Positions 10,001 through 24,689 are shown, numbered from the stretch's first letter. The stretch is 64,000 nt of DNA from Atopsyche davidsoni (GCA_022113835.1 JAILWY010000014.1:15621501-15685500), one strand, 5' to 3'. The notes: generated from the letters alone by a model not told the origin. Made by a program: numbers and translations.

Positions 10001-13000
10001 GATCTGTCGGTTTATTTTAATTCGTAAATAACATATATTTAAATGACAACGCTTGGTGGTTTTAGACGTCGCTGTGGGTGTAGGATTATTCTATGGAATG
10101 TTCAGGTCGTCCAGGCTCGGAAGTGCCTCGTGTGCCTCTGATTCGAGCCGAGTCGGTCTATTGCCAAAAGCTGCTCATACTCTTCTGGAAACTGCTGTGT
10201 CGCCTATCAACGGATCAAAACTTTCCTTATTAAAAAAATCCAAGCCCAAACTACCCATACCTGCTGCAATTCGTACTTTCGATAAATTAAATAATGTTTT
10301 CTAGTCCTCAAATACTTTTCGACTGTTCACACTTGCATAAAAGTTTGGTCTTGACCACAGAGCCACAAGGGCGAAAAAGACTTAAAAATTATACAAATCC
10401 CGTAAATGGTATAAATTATAAAAAATAAATCACGTCGACAGGCTGTGGTACCGGAAGAGCTAAGGAGAACCGCTTGGATCCCGAAAAAAATAATCTCTTA
10501 TCGACCCGTGTGTGAACCATTTACCTAAAGCATATTACTTACAAATAGCATTTTAATGGTGTTGTCCGCATAACGTGAAAGCACTCTCTCGTGGAAACCT
10601 CCGATGTAATCTCCCGGCGAGGGCTCGTACGCGGTCGTTAATAAAATTACAGTCACATGTCCTCACGTCCCGTTCAGAGAATGAATTTAATGCCAATAAA
10701 AGCATATCTGTGTGAAGGCTCACCGGCCGGGAGATTTACTGACTAGCCTCACACGGCGACAGGCAACGCACGGACATGCAGTCTCATGGTCATTTTTGTA
10801 CTGTTTTGTGAGATTCATTTAATAAACTAACCATAAGATGCATAATGTGCGAAAAAAATATCGAAGAAATTAAAAATCTTTTACAATAATCAATAAACAG
10901 TCCATCGCGGTGACGCTTGAGATCTTCAGCCTCCTTCGAGGGTGAGTAAACGCGGGACGGGGACAATTGCTAACGGCAGATGAATTTCTATAAAAATTAT
11001 TATTTAAATTTGCATTATACAATATATACTTTATGGGATGTACACCTTTGCGCTAATATATATATAATAAACACTTTACCACGAAAATTGTTTTCACAGC
11101 GCACATTGGCTTCGAATAAACCCCGAAGACTTGATTGAGTTTACTGTAATGTTTAAACAGCGTCGCTTCTTTGTTACTTAATACAATGCCCAGTAAATAA
11201 AGTTAACCGGATTGGATAAAGTGCTTTTTGTTTGTGTATGAAAGGATTTACATAGAGCCTTAAATTATGGTATTCTTCAGGTTTTGATTTCAGGTAGATT
11301 CGCGTAACGCGGCTCGGCGGCAAAACCGGCTTAAGATATTCACAACACATTCCGCGCAAAGCAGTAAATCGCGTTATATCGAAGTTTGAAATAAACTGAG
11401 GGTGAACCGAGAGACGCAGGGTGAATACAATAATTATTATTTATTTTAACAATACACCTTAGGCTGGGCGAGCTTGTCATTTTCATATTTAAATATAATA
11501 TTAATCGCCAAAATACCTTCAGAAGTTTATTATAAATTATATGAGAATTGCCGAGTCAGCACACTGCTTTCTTTTCAACGCAATTTTAACATTACAATAA
11601 TACATTACTTATATAATAATAAAAAAAAAATACATTTTCTCATAGGTAAAAAACACTTTTGTGTTTCTGAAAATTTTCATTCTGTATTTCACAAGACGCT
11701 TGATGCGTTTGAGGCGGGGTGCTGGTAAAGGTGCTGCAGATTTATGCAGATAAATTTCTGATGCTGGGGTTCGGCAAAAGGGTAAGAAGAAGGAACGAGA
11801 GAGAGGTTGCGAACATATATATGAAACCAGTCGGTTAACGAATTTTTTTGACTTTTTTATTCAAATACTGAGAGATCTTTCACTCTTCAGAGGTATTGCC
11901 AAACAGATAAAAAGCGATGGCCGATATTTGGATCACACGGCAGTTAATGTCGGGAGAGATCATACTATTTCAAGATTTTTTGCTTTCGAACATTATTTAT
12001 TTAGTGTAATAATAATTATATTGTTTGAGTTCAAAGATTACGGGAAACTTTGGGCAGGAACACGACCTAAAAATGGTTTATATCCAAAATGGATCACTTG
12101 CTTTCTTGGATGCTTGCCGCGGGCGAGGCGGGGCCGATCTGGCCGATTCGAGGAAAGTATTTAACGCCAGAGAAATAAAATCCAAACAGACAAGACAGGG
12201 CCGCACTAAAGGGAAACTAAAAAAATGAAACATTTTCTGAATTCAACAAATAAGCGTGCTGACCCCATTTTGGGTAACTTAGAAAGGATGGCAAATTGAG
12301 GGCCGTCCCAGGTGGAAAAAGGTTTAGTTGCACCTGACAATTATCAAAATATAATTACATATTTATAGAGAAAAACCTTTCGAATGTCTATTGCCTTATC
12401 AAATCTGGATTTGTCGCATATCTTCTATATTTTAATGTCTGACTGTCGATGGCCAATCTCAATGCAATTTCTGCAGCCGGCCCCGGCTGTCTTCGTGAGG
12501 CGCGCGTACTCGAGCGGCATTGCTTGAGATAAGTCGGCTATATTCGATTTTTATTGACAGCTTTAGAATTGAGAGTTACTTTTGGAAACTCTCGGCTGAT
12601 ACAGAATTAGCTCAATAGAAAAAATCTCAATAGAAAAGGCACAATAGAAGATTGGCTGTCGAGACTCGACGTGACTCGTTTCTAATGGAACTGTCCAAAT
12701 ATTAATATCTCGCATTATATTGTATTCAGATCCTCCATGACGAATAATATGTTCGTGTATTACGTCTATATATAATATGAACGAATTATCTAACTTTCAA
12801 TATAAAATATAATCCCAATCCCAGCTGCTGTCAGAGGAGTTCGCAAGTTTTGACGGCTGTTGTTAATTTATTTATTTTCACCAGACTACGCCATGCTTAG
12901 ATTAACACTCCAACGTTTCAGCTCCGGCTGTAGAGCTGATTAAATACATGTTCTTTAATCGTATTTTTTTTTATATCGTTGATAAAGGTATATTGAATCT

Positions 13001-14676
13001 TCTGTGTGACATATGTCAACTGTGATAACCGTGATTCTTAATAAACGTTCCTCCGGCGAAGCGTCTTGAGCTGAAGAAAAACTTTGGTGCCGGAACTTTG
13101 CCGCGCAATAAAAAATAATATGATTAAGGAATCAGGGATTATTGCAAACGACGGCATAATGGGTCTCGTATTGACTTACTTACTTCATTCGTGATGAACT
13201 CATGTTAACATGCGATAAAATAGCTGAGACGGCATGTGCCCCAGGCCCGCGCCGCGTCGTTATTTATCATTGTTTACTTTATGAGATGTAATTCCCAGAG
13301 AAGATTTCGTGAATTGTGCGAGTTTTCTCTGACATTAATTTACGAGTAAAATAATAAAATGAATGTAACGAAATAGGCCCACTTAAAAAATACAAATAAT
13401 TTATATTTTTTAATTTACAAATAGTTTTTTAATCAAGTCATTGAAACGTCGAGTAAAATTATATTAATTTTTTTTTTTAAATTGTCTGCAGCGATTCATT
13501 AAAATTGTGAATAAATTGATATACCTGCCTCTAACTAGCGAGGATATAAACAAGATTCAGCTACGTATATTCCAGTAGAAGCTTAGATTTCAGCGTGCGA
13601 CTCTTCACGGAAGCTTTCAAGCTCTTTGTGATTAAGTTCATAATTTTTTAAGTCGACTGGAGTGACGTGTTTATTCAGAGAGAATAAATTGCACTTGGAT
13701 GATACATTTAGAATAATAATAGCTTTATATTTAAGTTTTATTACCACTTCCACATTAATTATTTTGTTTTTAATTATTCAATAGATTATGCATATCGAAT
13801 ATGACTTCTGCGCTGTGTGTTGACGACGGATGCGTCCACGAGCTATAATATTTATTATTTATGCATTTCTGAAACCGTAAATGTTAGATGGTCAAAACAA
13901 AGAGTCTGTGAACAATACAACAGTCAGAGGCTGCAGGCGACGGGGCTGAATAAGCATGAACGTTTGCTCGAGCTGCCCTCTGACTTGCATGCTCCGTCGA
14001 CTGTTTCATAATGAACTGTGTGTAGGTCTAACGACAAAATTTAAAACATTTGATTAGAAACTACAATTGATTTATTATTATATGAAAACTACACCAAGCC
14101 CCAGAATGGAGGTAGGGAAACATAACTTATTATGATTGGATGTTGGATTTACACTCCTGTGTAATTCATCAAGATAATCCGATTTTCCATTTTGACTAAC
14201 AACATTTTCGTATTTTCATGCGAATAGCAAATAAGCTGGTCGAGGCGTCGTCGGGACGGTGTTTGCTTTTAGTCTCCGCGGGAGTAAAAGCCGTCGGCTC
14301 TCTCTATTTTATTCGTGCCCTTTCACGAGAACAACCGAAAATCGGACTGAATTCAAGGGTACACACATGTTAATCAAGATATTATCGACTGAGATACCAC
14401 ATAAAAAAATATTATGATGAATGTATTTAAACTAATTTCAAGACAGCTCAAAATTACCTCAAGCATAATATTTCAAGTAAAATCTACCTTACAATATATC
14501 TTAGCGGAACCAACAACAAATTAGCGAAGTTGAGTGGTTTTTATTATTAATATTAAAAACACAACCAGGTGCTTAATCACAGTATACGCGTGTTATATAT
14601 ACATAAATATATTTATGTGCATTTTATCATAAAACTTAGCAAAATCTTTCCGTAGGTAGAGGAACTAAAATGTTGG

Positions 14677-14806
14677 TTGAGCTTAAAGGACCCGGGGACC
14701 CAATACACTATTCTCTCTAAGAAAACCATGAACAATGGCTCAGCATAAATATAGTATATGCTCAGTGAACCTCCTCTTAGGAGAGGCACCAGAAGAAAAA
14801 GCTGAG
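14677..14806 (+). mobile_element. Non-LTR retrotransposon 3' end remnant (family R)
   Basis: Shares GGACCCGGGGACC, CTAAGAAAACCATGAACA, TGGCTCAGCATAAATAT and CCTCCTCTTAGGAGAGGCAC with the copies at 21845-22282 and 60763-61145. A 9-base deletion (GAGATGGTC) precedes the conserved end. It is non-coding as it stands. Confidence 0.5.
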
Positions 14807-15099
14807 CTTGGAATGCAAGAAGCATTTGAGTTCTGAAGAATTTGAGCAATGAAGTTTAAGTTTTGCTTTTTTTTAATTAAAAGCAGAAATAATCAGAAAA
14901 GACACTTGGAAACTCGTCACGCACGCACGAGCTAATCACGAGGAAAACGTTATCTTAGGTGATAGATCCCTGTATATTTGTTTGTCGGTTCCCCGTGCAC
15001 GCACGACATGCTCGCGGTTACGTCTATCGGTTTTCCCTCACCTCACTGAAATATTGAATTAAATCATTCAAAACGATAACTTGAACTAAAGAGTGATCA

Positions 15100-15268
15100 A
15101 TGCTATTGACAGGGAGTACTTGGTGAAATTCCATTTAAATATTGTAAACAAAATACTTGAGTGATTTTTCCACGTGTTCATTTTTATTGGTAACCGATTT
15201 CGTCTACCTTTCACGTTGGAATAAACAAACTATATAAATAAAATCACTCAAATATTTTATTTAAAATA
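15100..15268. repeat. P1 repeat copy (degenerate)
   Basis: Contains TTGACAGGGAGTACTTGGTG, AAATACTTGAGTGATTTTTC, GGTAACCGATTTCGTC and ACCTTTCACGTTGG, then an inverted tail matching the ATCACTCAAATATTTTATTT landmark. The minus-strand hammerhead-like elements are eroded: the stem III palindrome is ATCGGT and stem II is broken. Confidence 0.6.
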
Positions 15269-15409
15269 ATTAACTAAAGATTTAAAATCCTAAGAAATTA
15301 TATAATATTTACTGTACAAAATGCGACTCACTGAGAAAAGGTCTATCGCCTGAATGCATTTTATAAATGGACACGGCTTTTCGTAAATTACATGTACAGG
15401 GAAGCGGTG

Positions 15410-15951
<542 letters not shown>

Positions 15952-18900
15952 GTGGCCTTACGTGAAGTGGAATGAAATATTTAATTTGAGACCGCAGCCT
16001 TCACCTGTAACCGGGCCAGGTATTATGTATGTTTATTTTCCGGTGTGAAATCAACTTTGGGATGTTTTTCTAACTACTCAAATAAGAAAATACTTTTGTC
16101 AGACGCTGAAACTGTAAAAAACACCGAAAACAAACGAAATAAATGTTTATTTCACGTGAGTCATGATGGGTTTGGACGTACAGCCAATATACGTTCCCAC
16201 GTACATTTGTTTTGTAGCTCCGGCTGGAAATAAACATAGAAATTCTGTCAATGTATAATAAATGTACGAACTTTTCAGAATTACTGAGCAGCTTTATTCA
16301 TGTATTGTACGTTCACACAAACTACTGCTGAGGTGTGGTTTTATGAACTAACATCTAATATTTGATTTTATAAAAAAGTGTTAGCACAAGCACTGTCTAC
16401 AGTCGCAGGTGCACAAAAAATATTTTATAATTGAAGATTTCATGGATATATTTGAACAATTACATTCAGAAGGTCAAGTAAACTATTAGTAAAGCAATTA
16501 AAATAAACTGAAAATTAAACAAAAAACACAAACTCCAATTATCCTCAGTAATAAATTTTGAAGGTATAATATCGCAGAAATGAAACTATCAGATATTTTC
16601 GCATTGCCCAAAGTCTGGGCGAAGTTTTTTCTCAATTAACCTTTAGAGCTTAAATTAATCCCGACGGGGTATGGGGGAAGGGGATCTCGCAAGTGGCGGC
16701 GGGTGTGTTAGGCATTCTGATTATTGGGTTGACATTCGGAAGGATAACTCCAGTGTTAATGAATTTACTGATCTCTGCGATGGATTGTGAGGACCTCTGC
16801 CGTCCTGGAGCACCTGGGAGCACCTTTCTGCAGACAATCGTTCTACTGAGAAATTTCATACAGTTGAGTTATCGATTTCAATATCAACCAATTAAATCAC
16901 AAATGTAATACGTTCCACTATTTTATATCGTGCGTTACATTTTGAACATTCAGGCATGCAACATAAATATTTCGTCCGATACTTGTGAATTCCGGGTTCG
17001 GTATCACTTCGAGGTTGTAATTTCTAACGAATGTGTGATAATTTGTTGGGTACTGTCATAAGAATTATGCAAAAAATTTCTTGTTTATATAAAACCATTA
17101 GAAAAAATGCTAACCTTATTTATTATTATTAGAATTGTTTTTATGTTTCGTTAATGTATAATGTGTTTGTGTGGATATGAGCAGTGGGGAATGAGTACGG
17201 CTTGAAGATCGGGTGGGCTACTCGATTGTGAAAACTTAATGCTATAAACACATTATCACTTAATCTAAAAGGCCTTTGCAATCAATATTTTAAATATTTT
17301 TTGCTAAGTAAACAACGAAACATTGATTGCAACGTGTGACATAAGACACTATTGGTTTGATTGCAAATCGGTCGCATGTCGTGTCGCGGCGTGTGTAGAG
17401 AGTAACTAACAGGAAGTAACTAACTACTTAGCGTCTTTGTTCCAAATTAATCTAGTGTTTGAATTAATTTAGGCATCCTCTTATCTACACAATCTCCAAG
17501 GTCGGTCGTCGTGACTCGGGTGGTTTTGTATATTCTAAATTCCTCTACACTTCGCAACCGACTTTCAGCTAGCCACGTGTGTAGAGGCCTTAAGGTTAAT
17601 TTACGGTCCTCTGTATTCAATGCGGCATCGATGTCTGATATCACGATCTTCGTTTGGTCCAAAATATCAAATGCATATTTACCATCTCACGAAGGAGGAG
17701 GATTCACCGAGTGCCATATCCAAAATGAAAGCACTTTTATTGCTCGCGTCTGTTACGGCAGCAGAAACCCAAGAAACGATAGGGGTGAGCAAAGCGAGAG
17801 ATAAACCACTTCAAAAACTTTTGGAAGTTTTTGAGGTATCTACTTCTTATTAATTGATAACATAGTTAAAAAGCATTAAAAAGTTAATAGATGCACACTA
17901 AATGCAATAAAAACGCCTACAGGTTTTAGATTACGAATGCTACTGTGCCCATGAACTGAAGTTAGTGAATTATCGAGTATAGCATTGTGGAGAATGTCAA
18001 CACAAGCGAGTGATTCAAACAAATAAATTTAAGGTGTTGATTTATTTCATAGAAAACAACATTCTTTCAATGCGGAGTGAAAAAAATCCACTTTTTAGCT
18101 TTCGAGTCAAAGGTGGCCGCCTGTACTCTCCGCCGCCGGGGCGGGCCTGAGGAGGAGAAGGGAGGTAATTGGATCACAGGTGCTAAGGAGCCGATTAAAA
18201 GATTCCTCTCCTTTGTACCGAGGGAGTGCCGGAGCTGCTGAGAGGCTCGGATGGACCTGCCTTGGCGAGGAATTGACGAGAACTTACAAAATAAATATTT
18301 ACAATCGATTCAAAATATACAGATTTCCTTTTTTTAAACAGATTAAACAATCAGATTCAACACAAACTCACGAGTGGTTATCGCCACGTCGAAGCTTTAG
18401 TTTTTGTACTATTTCTTAAAGGTCTTTGCTCCACTGGACGCTGGTGGGTCTGAGGGCAGTCACGGAAACACTACACGAAGCTTGGAGCAGCTGAACCACT
18501 ATTTTAATTGATGGCCGAAAAACCATCTAGCGAAAAAAAATCCCTACGACCTTGTATTATTTTTCCCTGGTATTTTAAAATACGACTAAGAGGACGAGCT
18601 TGTGATTACGCAGAGAAGCGAGCGATTGGATTTATATAAAATTAAGTTAAAAAGTTTTATTTTACCTCTGTACAATCTTGTGAGCCATTAGGGTTCCTTC
18701 CTACATTTTTGTTACTTATTTTTTTATATAGTGTTACTCCCACCCGTGAGTCTGAAAGAATTTGTCCGTAACAGGAAATTATTCCTACAAAAATAACACG
18801 TTATTTTGAAATTCCAAAAATGAATATGAAATTAAAACATGAAAGGGATTGTTAGAGAAAAAGATACAATTGCAAAAAATCCAATAAGTGCATATTCAAT

Positions 18901-19984
18901 TTGATCACTACCTTATCTTTATCTAATGCATTTCTTAAAATTAACCTCGTGTAATTTAAAAAAAAAAACTATCCTATTGCCTTTACAAAGCAAGCAAATC
19001 GAATTATAATAAATATTTTATTCTAAACAATAAATTAAAAAACAAAAGCATGTAGTTATTCAATTAAAGTGTTACATTATTCCAAACAACTGGAAGGCTT
19101 TATCAATCGCGCTGTTTTTTGTTCCAGATAATTTTAAGCCAGCCGCGATAATAAAAAAAACTTATCATTAAAAAACAAAAGTCACTCTACAAATAAACAA
19201 TTCTTAAGTAAATATTATCACATGGATTCACATTTTTCGTGAATATTAAGAATGTGACCATGCCATTGTGTCATGATAAATTTTTCCTTATTCAGTGCTT
19301 CGTAATCATAGAGGGAGAGGGAGTATTGCTCTATCACGCCGATAATAGTATAACGAAGATCAAAAAAATTTAAAAATCAAACGAGTAATTAAATTATGTT
19401 TCATTGAATATTTCAAATGGACCTTTGCGCTTTGTAAACCGCTGTGTCGGTAAATGAAATGGATTTTGTGTCATTTAATTAATAAAATTGTCACTTTATT
19501 TTGCTATGTCGAAAGTTGATTTTTTTACAAAGTATTGAAAAAATTATAAATTATATTTATCTATTTTTAATTATTTAATTAACGTCCATTTTCAGGGTAA
19601 AATAAAATCTTGAAGATGTTGAAAAATTGGATAAAATGACGACTTTCAAAACCAAAGTTTGGTAAAGATTTTTTTTTTTTTAATTTTCAAACTAATCCCA
19701 ACAGGAGGGTTTATAATTAATCTTTTATTTCCAATTGAAAAAAAGAGTCATAAATGTTAAGGATTCTTGGAACAGGAAAAACACATATTTATCATATTAA
19801 AAGTAAATTATAAGAAATAAAAAAAGGTAGTAGAAGAAAGGATGTATCTAACTTTCTGCATTAAAAATTTTTTGATTGGTGCAGTCGATTTTTCGCAATA
19901 GGACAAGCAAATGGTCAAAAATCTCGAATTCACGGCTCTTCACGTTGATATGATTTACAATTTTAGGTGTATTGATAAATACTT

Positions 19985-20056
19985 ATTCTTATACCCGAAT
20001 CGAACCCGGGACCGCACTCTAAACGAGACCATTAACCGCTGGACCATGGGGCACTA
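19985..20056 (-). repeat. tRNA-like sequence, probable SINE head
   Basis: On the minus strand there is an excellent A box (TGGTCCAGCGG) and B box (GGTTCGATTC) with a T-arm stem CCCGG/TCGGG. The acceptor strands GTGCCCC and TATAAGA do not pair, and no anticodon stem forms, so it is not a functional tRNA. The internal Pol III promoter plus downstream AT-rich sequence fits a tRNA-derived SINE or a decayed tRNA pseudogene. Confidence 0.5.
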
Positions 20057-21844
20057 TATTATTTTTTTATAAAATAAAAATGGATGTGATGATGGAAAGG
20101 GTTCGAAGGATACTCAATTCGCGAGCACTTCCTTATTGGAGAGTACAAAGTGTATGTGTGGAGAGTCCCTGGAGGGCCTTGGCTTCCGGCAGTACGAGCA
20201 TCCGGTTCATACAATTCTACTTCCGCCGTGGTAAGCCTCGTTGCGGTGTAAAAGTTTCTGGGTTCGTAATAATATACTTCTTCTCAACAGCAACTCAACG
20301 TCGGGATGGCGTGCGCGGCTAACGGTTAGTTCAATTTGTAAGTTTTTACTTAATACTGAAGATATACAGCGACTGCTCAGAGTTGGTATCTGTGTCGAGC
20401 CTTAATGAGCTTTGCACCTGGAAAAGAGAGCAGTCGCGGAAGCCGGAGGCTTAATTTTAGGGTCTCAATAGTTGAGCTCCGATGCTTCCAGAGATGGAAA
20501 ATTTGCAATGGAGTTGGAGACAGGCTTTCTTGTATCGGAATGCGGCGAGGGAAGCGCTCGTGAGGGCACGCAGCGAAGGCAAAAGCACTGCAATATTTCT
20601 CTCGACATATTTTATTAAATATTAAATAAAAGACACCCACACTTATAAATTAGGGTTCATTCCAGAACAAAGAGGCAATCTATCAATAATATTTTAGCAG
20701 TAAACTCACTATACCATAGTAGTTACCAGAAAATCAAACATAACATCGTACGTTGGATTTCTTGATTGAAAACTGATGGAGTAAATCTAGCTTCATTAAC
20801 AAACGATAAGCTGAAAAGTAATGACGAAAGTTTTGTCAGCTGATGGTGTAGCTAGCAGGCACGCCCGCTCTCCCGACTTATTTGCTTGTAATAATTACTA
20901 ACTGATCGTCGTCAGACACGCAGGTCCCGGTTTGCGTCGGGTCGAGGAGTGTCCGTGGCCGCATTCGAAGTCTTGCCAATGGGCCGCGTTAGTATATCGA
21001 CACTCGTTTGGAGCTTTTACTTTCGCGAATTAAAATTGACACTCCACGAACGCAAATTTTAAGAGTAAACACATTCATAAACGTATTAATATGCGCCCCG
21101 CCTTCAGGCAGTAGTCCGCGGAACGGGTACTAGTACCAGCCCTGCCCTGTGGTCAGGAGGCTTTCAGTTGATGAGTGGGTTTACGAGCCCCGAGGCGCTC
21201 GTTGATAATGAGAGTGCACTTCCGTCTCGGAGTATCTGCCCGGAAACAGTCAACTCGCCGATCAATTATACGACAGCGCTTATTGTTAATCGGCCGACGC
21301 TTTCACATTGACGAGACGAAATGATTACTTTAATGTATTCATGTTGAGCTATTCGAATGTAATTTATACGCAGGGTGGGCGTCTAAAAGGCAAACTCTTG
21401 CCAAATGCCACCTGCAATGCTCATCATCAGGGTATTGATATTAGATAGATCTCGCAAATGAACCGAGATATTTGAGTTGTATTTCGACAGATAATGAAAA
21501 ATGAACGGCAATTTTAAACCGCATCAAACATGATTCACTTGACCATTGAGTCATGTTTTTCCGTCCGTGGATTACAAAATTTGTATTTCATAAAAAATAC
21601 CAGAGCTGTGTTAAATTACTAAAAAATGTGTGGTGATGTTGTTAGATCCTCAGAAAGATTTTAATCATAATATCACTTTAGTTAAAATGTTACTCAACGC
21701 TGTAAAGTATGTCGACTTTATGAGCAAGTCTCGTAATAACTTATTTATTTAACAAATAAAACTCAAAATGACATTCTTAAACGTTTCCCAAGCGGCGTTT
21801 ATAACATTCCTTAATTTAATCTATTCGAAAAAAAAAAAATGAAA

Positions 21845-22282
21845 AATTTACAACTTGTTGCATATCCCTCCCTGATCGTCCCATTCTGTTGCTTGTGCAT
21901 GGCTGCCGTTCTGTACCCTGAGCATGTGTAAAGGATCGGTAATGGAGTGGTGGACTTGGAATGATTGTGGAGGGATGTGCTCTGGAAGTACCTTGTCGAG
22001 GTAGGGGGGTTCCTGATATTGTTTCTGTAGCTGGCTGTTGAAGGATTATCAGATCTAAACGCCAGAGCTTTGTAAGGAAATGATCATATAATAATGCTTT
22101 TGGGCAGCAGAAATACGCAGACTTTTCCTTCCAATATAAAACTGCGGTGTAGAAGGACCCAGGGACCCACTATACTATTTTTCCCTTAGAAAACCATGAA
22201 CACTGGCTCAGCATGAGTATATGGTCAGTGAGATGGTCACGAACCTCCTCTGGGGAGAGGCACCCGATGAAGAAGCATATCC
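21845..22282 (+). mobile_element. Non-LTR retrotransposon 3' fragment (family R, long copy)
   Basis: About 440 bp repeated with visible high similarity at 60763-61145, starting near GTTGCTTGTGCATGGCTGCC and ending GAGAGGCACCCGATGAAGAA. Near the 3' end one frame reads LAQHEYM before the conserved EMV-NLL-stop segment. The same C-terminal pattern (LAQDKYIFNEMVTNLL) is seen at 55320-55475. That is consistent with the C-terminus of a reverse-transcriptase ORF. Stops interrupt the frame upstream. There is no poly(A) tail; the family ends in a GAAGAAGAT-type tail. Confidence 0.5.
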
Positions 22283-23134
22283 TCGGTGCTCTTTACAAGT
22301 GGCATAAAAAACCTCATTAAGTCGGAAAAAAATGTGATACAGTTATTTGTAAGGAAGGCGGTTGTTCAGTGCGAATATATCTTTTGAAAAAACGATTTTG
22401 TAAATGTGCTCCGTCATGCCCCCTGAAAGAGCAGCGTAATCAAAACAAATTCCGTCCAAGTAAGGGCAAGGGTGGACGTCCGGCCGATTGAACCACGGCC
22501 TCGTGAAATACTGTAAAGAATGTTTAATGCGATTCGAGCTAGCCCGGCGCTGGGAGTGACTACAATCTACTATCGGGTTTTGGATTGTCGACCTGAATTA
22601 CCGGGATTTAGGGATAAGTTCTGAAAAAAAATCAACTCATTACTTGATTGAACTATTAGAAATCGTTCTAGTATTTTTAAGTAGTACTATTAATTTTAGA
22701 TGTGTCTAGTTTCTTTAAAACTCTCATTACAAGAACAGGCATTAGTGGAAATGCCCCATTGGAGAAGTATTAATATATTAAAATCAAGCCCGAGAGCGTC
22801 ATTATAAATAAATGTAAGTGGTATAAAGAATAGTTCTACAATAAAATTAATCGATGAAACCAATACATTTTATAACGACTCAAAATAGAAAATATTTAAA
22901 ATAAGCAAAGAGAGTAAATGACTAATGCATAACGCATACATTACTGATGGCTGAAAACTAATCGTTCAATAGACGACAATCTGTTGTTGACGACTCTGTC
23001 GCAATGACTAAAAAAACTCTGCTAAATAATCACTTCTGGTTGCAAACAGCGACTTCAATCAGTCAAAAAGCTTTGTGATGAAGCTCAACAAGTTTCATTC
23101 GTCAGCCAGAGGTGTTGTAAAAAGGGTCACTCAC

Positions 23135-23261
23135 CGAGTTCTCCTGGACGACGTGCAGCTGGCGGATGACTGCGCCGTACCACAGCAGCCAGAGCGCGTT
23201 GTTCACGGCGAAGGATGCGAAGAGGTTCATGTGCAGCGTGATGCGTGCGCACCGCAGGGAC
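23135..23261 (-). CDS. Receptor exon: ICL1, TM2, ECL1 (class B GPCR)
   Basis: A 127-bp exon with acceptor TGTGCCGACAG and donor TCG|GTGAGT. It enters in phase 2 (completing Arg133) and leaves in phase 0, and encodes residues 134-175. It opens with the intracellular loop 1 motif SLRCARITLHMN. His143 occupies the conserved class B TM2 histidine position that helps hold the intracellular polar network. TM2 continues LFASFAVNNALWLLWY. The exon ends in extracellular loop 1 (RQLHVVQENS), directly upstream of the TM3 Trp-Cys on the next exon. The surrounding intron is AT-rich while the exon is strongly GC-rich. Confidence 0.93.
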
Positions 23262-23510
23262 CTGTCGGCACACAACGACGAGCCTCATGAGATCTCAGCA
23301 TCGCAGTCTGCCACCGTGTTTATGTTATTTGTATTGAAATTGTTTTATAAATGTTCCAGTCTAGTTACAAGAATGAGGATGTATTTCGGTCCGAATCGTC
23401 GACCCGCCGACCCGCCAGCTTCCGCGGGGCTCATTGGCCTCGGCGCGCTGGCGGAACGGCAACGCGAGGAGCCGCTGTGACGTCACCGGGCCGCGGAGGC
23501 TTCCCCGGCC

Positions 23511-23575
23511 TAACCTAACCTAACCTAACCTAACCTAACCTAACCTAACCTAACCTAACCTAACCTAACCTAACC
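23511..23575 (-). repeat. Interstitial telomeric array (TTAGG)13
   Basis: Thirteen perfect copies of TAACC on the plus strand, i.e. TTAGG on the minus strand. The array is flanked by a 10-bp direct repeat TCCCCGGCCT at 23502-23511 and 23576-23585 (sharing one base with the array on the left). A duplicated flank means the array was inserted into a pre-existing unique site, rather than left by a chromosome-end fusion. Confidence 0.97.
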
Positions 23576-24447
23576 TCCCCGGCCTCCATCCCCAGCGGGG
23601 GAGGGTCGTCGTGCGCCTCGAGCCTTCGGTTGTGCTCTTTATACATTTTGAATGGGAGCGATAAAGAAATATGTTACTGTCTTTATTCAATTTTCACAAA
23701 AAATTATTTTGGTTTCATTTTCTACGTTTCAGAAATAATTTTGACCAATTACTATTTATAGCTTAAAAACGTTATGTTAAAAATAAAAGGGATAATTTAT
23801 ATTGGGATAGGAATATATATTTATATATTTCATTGTTGCCATGAAAGCCAGGATACCGAATCGTTTGTTTTTTTATTCTGAAATTTTTTTTTTTAATAAT
23901 TGAAGAATTATTGAGAAATTTACGAATTATATTCACGTCCGGGATCCTCGCTCCTCCTTCCGCCAAAAATATTATTTTGTTCATTCGATTTCAATTTGGA
24001 GTTTTAACGCTCGATAACATCGGCTTAACCGCCAATGAGGAATTATAATCTTCAGAAGGATTCTTGATATCGTGCTGGGAAATCGGAATCCAGTGCGATT
24101 ATATAATTTTAGAAAGTACTTTCAGATTTAAACAAACTACTATCCCTCAACATCGAAAACCGCTTTCTACGTGGCTCCAGTTCTGAAAAAATAATCTAAT
24201 AGAATATATGTGAACTTGAGGCGTTTCTGTCTGTATATAGTTTGGTATCAAATGATTTTATTTGCATTGCTTATATAAGAAGTATTTTCGGTATAGACGC
24301 ATGTGGCCTTGCTCTGGCATTAGTCACAGCACTGAAGAAACACCACTCCAGATCGCACAGACGCAGTTTAGCGAAACTGCCTTCACCAACTGGCCGCGTA
24401 TGGACTTTGTTTTGTTTTTTTTAATATAATACAACAAGAAGAAAATT

Positions 24448-24610
24448 TTATTGAGGGACAAGGCATTTGATTTGTGAAGTTCCATTATTGTTATGATAGA
24501 AAGTAACTTTGTATTTTTGTCTTCACTTTGAGTTTATTAGAATTATTTGCATAGCTAGTTTCGACCCTATACACTGGGTCATCATCAGATGCATGACTAA
24601 GTTTAGTAAA
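24448..24610 (-). repeat. P2 repeat copy with hammerhead-like core
   Basis: The minus strand reads ATGCAT, CTGATGA (24588-24582), T, GACCC, loop, GGGTC, GAAAC (24562-24558), TAGCTATGCA. Stem I UGCAU/AUGCA and stem II GACCC/GGGUC are intact. The stem III palindrome ACUAGU is damaged to ACUAGC. The rest of the repeat carries the family landmarks AACTCAAAGTGAAGACAAAA, CAAAGTTACTTTCT and AAATGCCTTGTCCCTCAA. Confidence 0.75.
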
Positions 24611-24689
24611 TTATTATTGTTTTAATATTACATTAAACATGCCCAGTTATATTTAAATTGAACATAATATAGAAAAATGCTAACTAGGT

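Noticed and set aside
17620..17853. ORF with an internal MKALLLLASVTAAET that looks like a signal peptide start.
   Set aside because: The frame ends after about 40 further residues with no conserved features; a chance hydrophobic run is more likely.
19985..20056. Functional tRNA gene on the minus strand.
   Set aside because: A and B boxes are good, but the acceptor ends do not pair and no anticodon stem forms, so I call it a SINE head or pseudogene.
23511..23575. A true chromosome end.
   Set aside because: Only 13 repeats, with unique sequence and gene exons on both sides and a flanking duplication.
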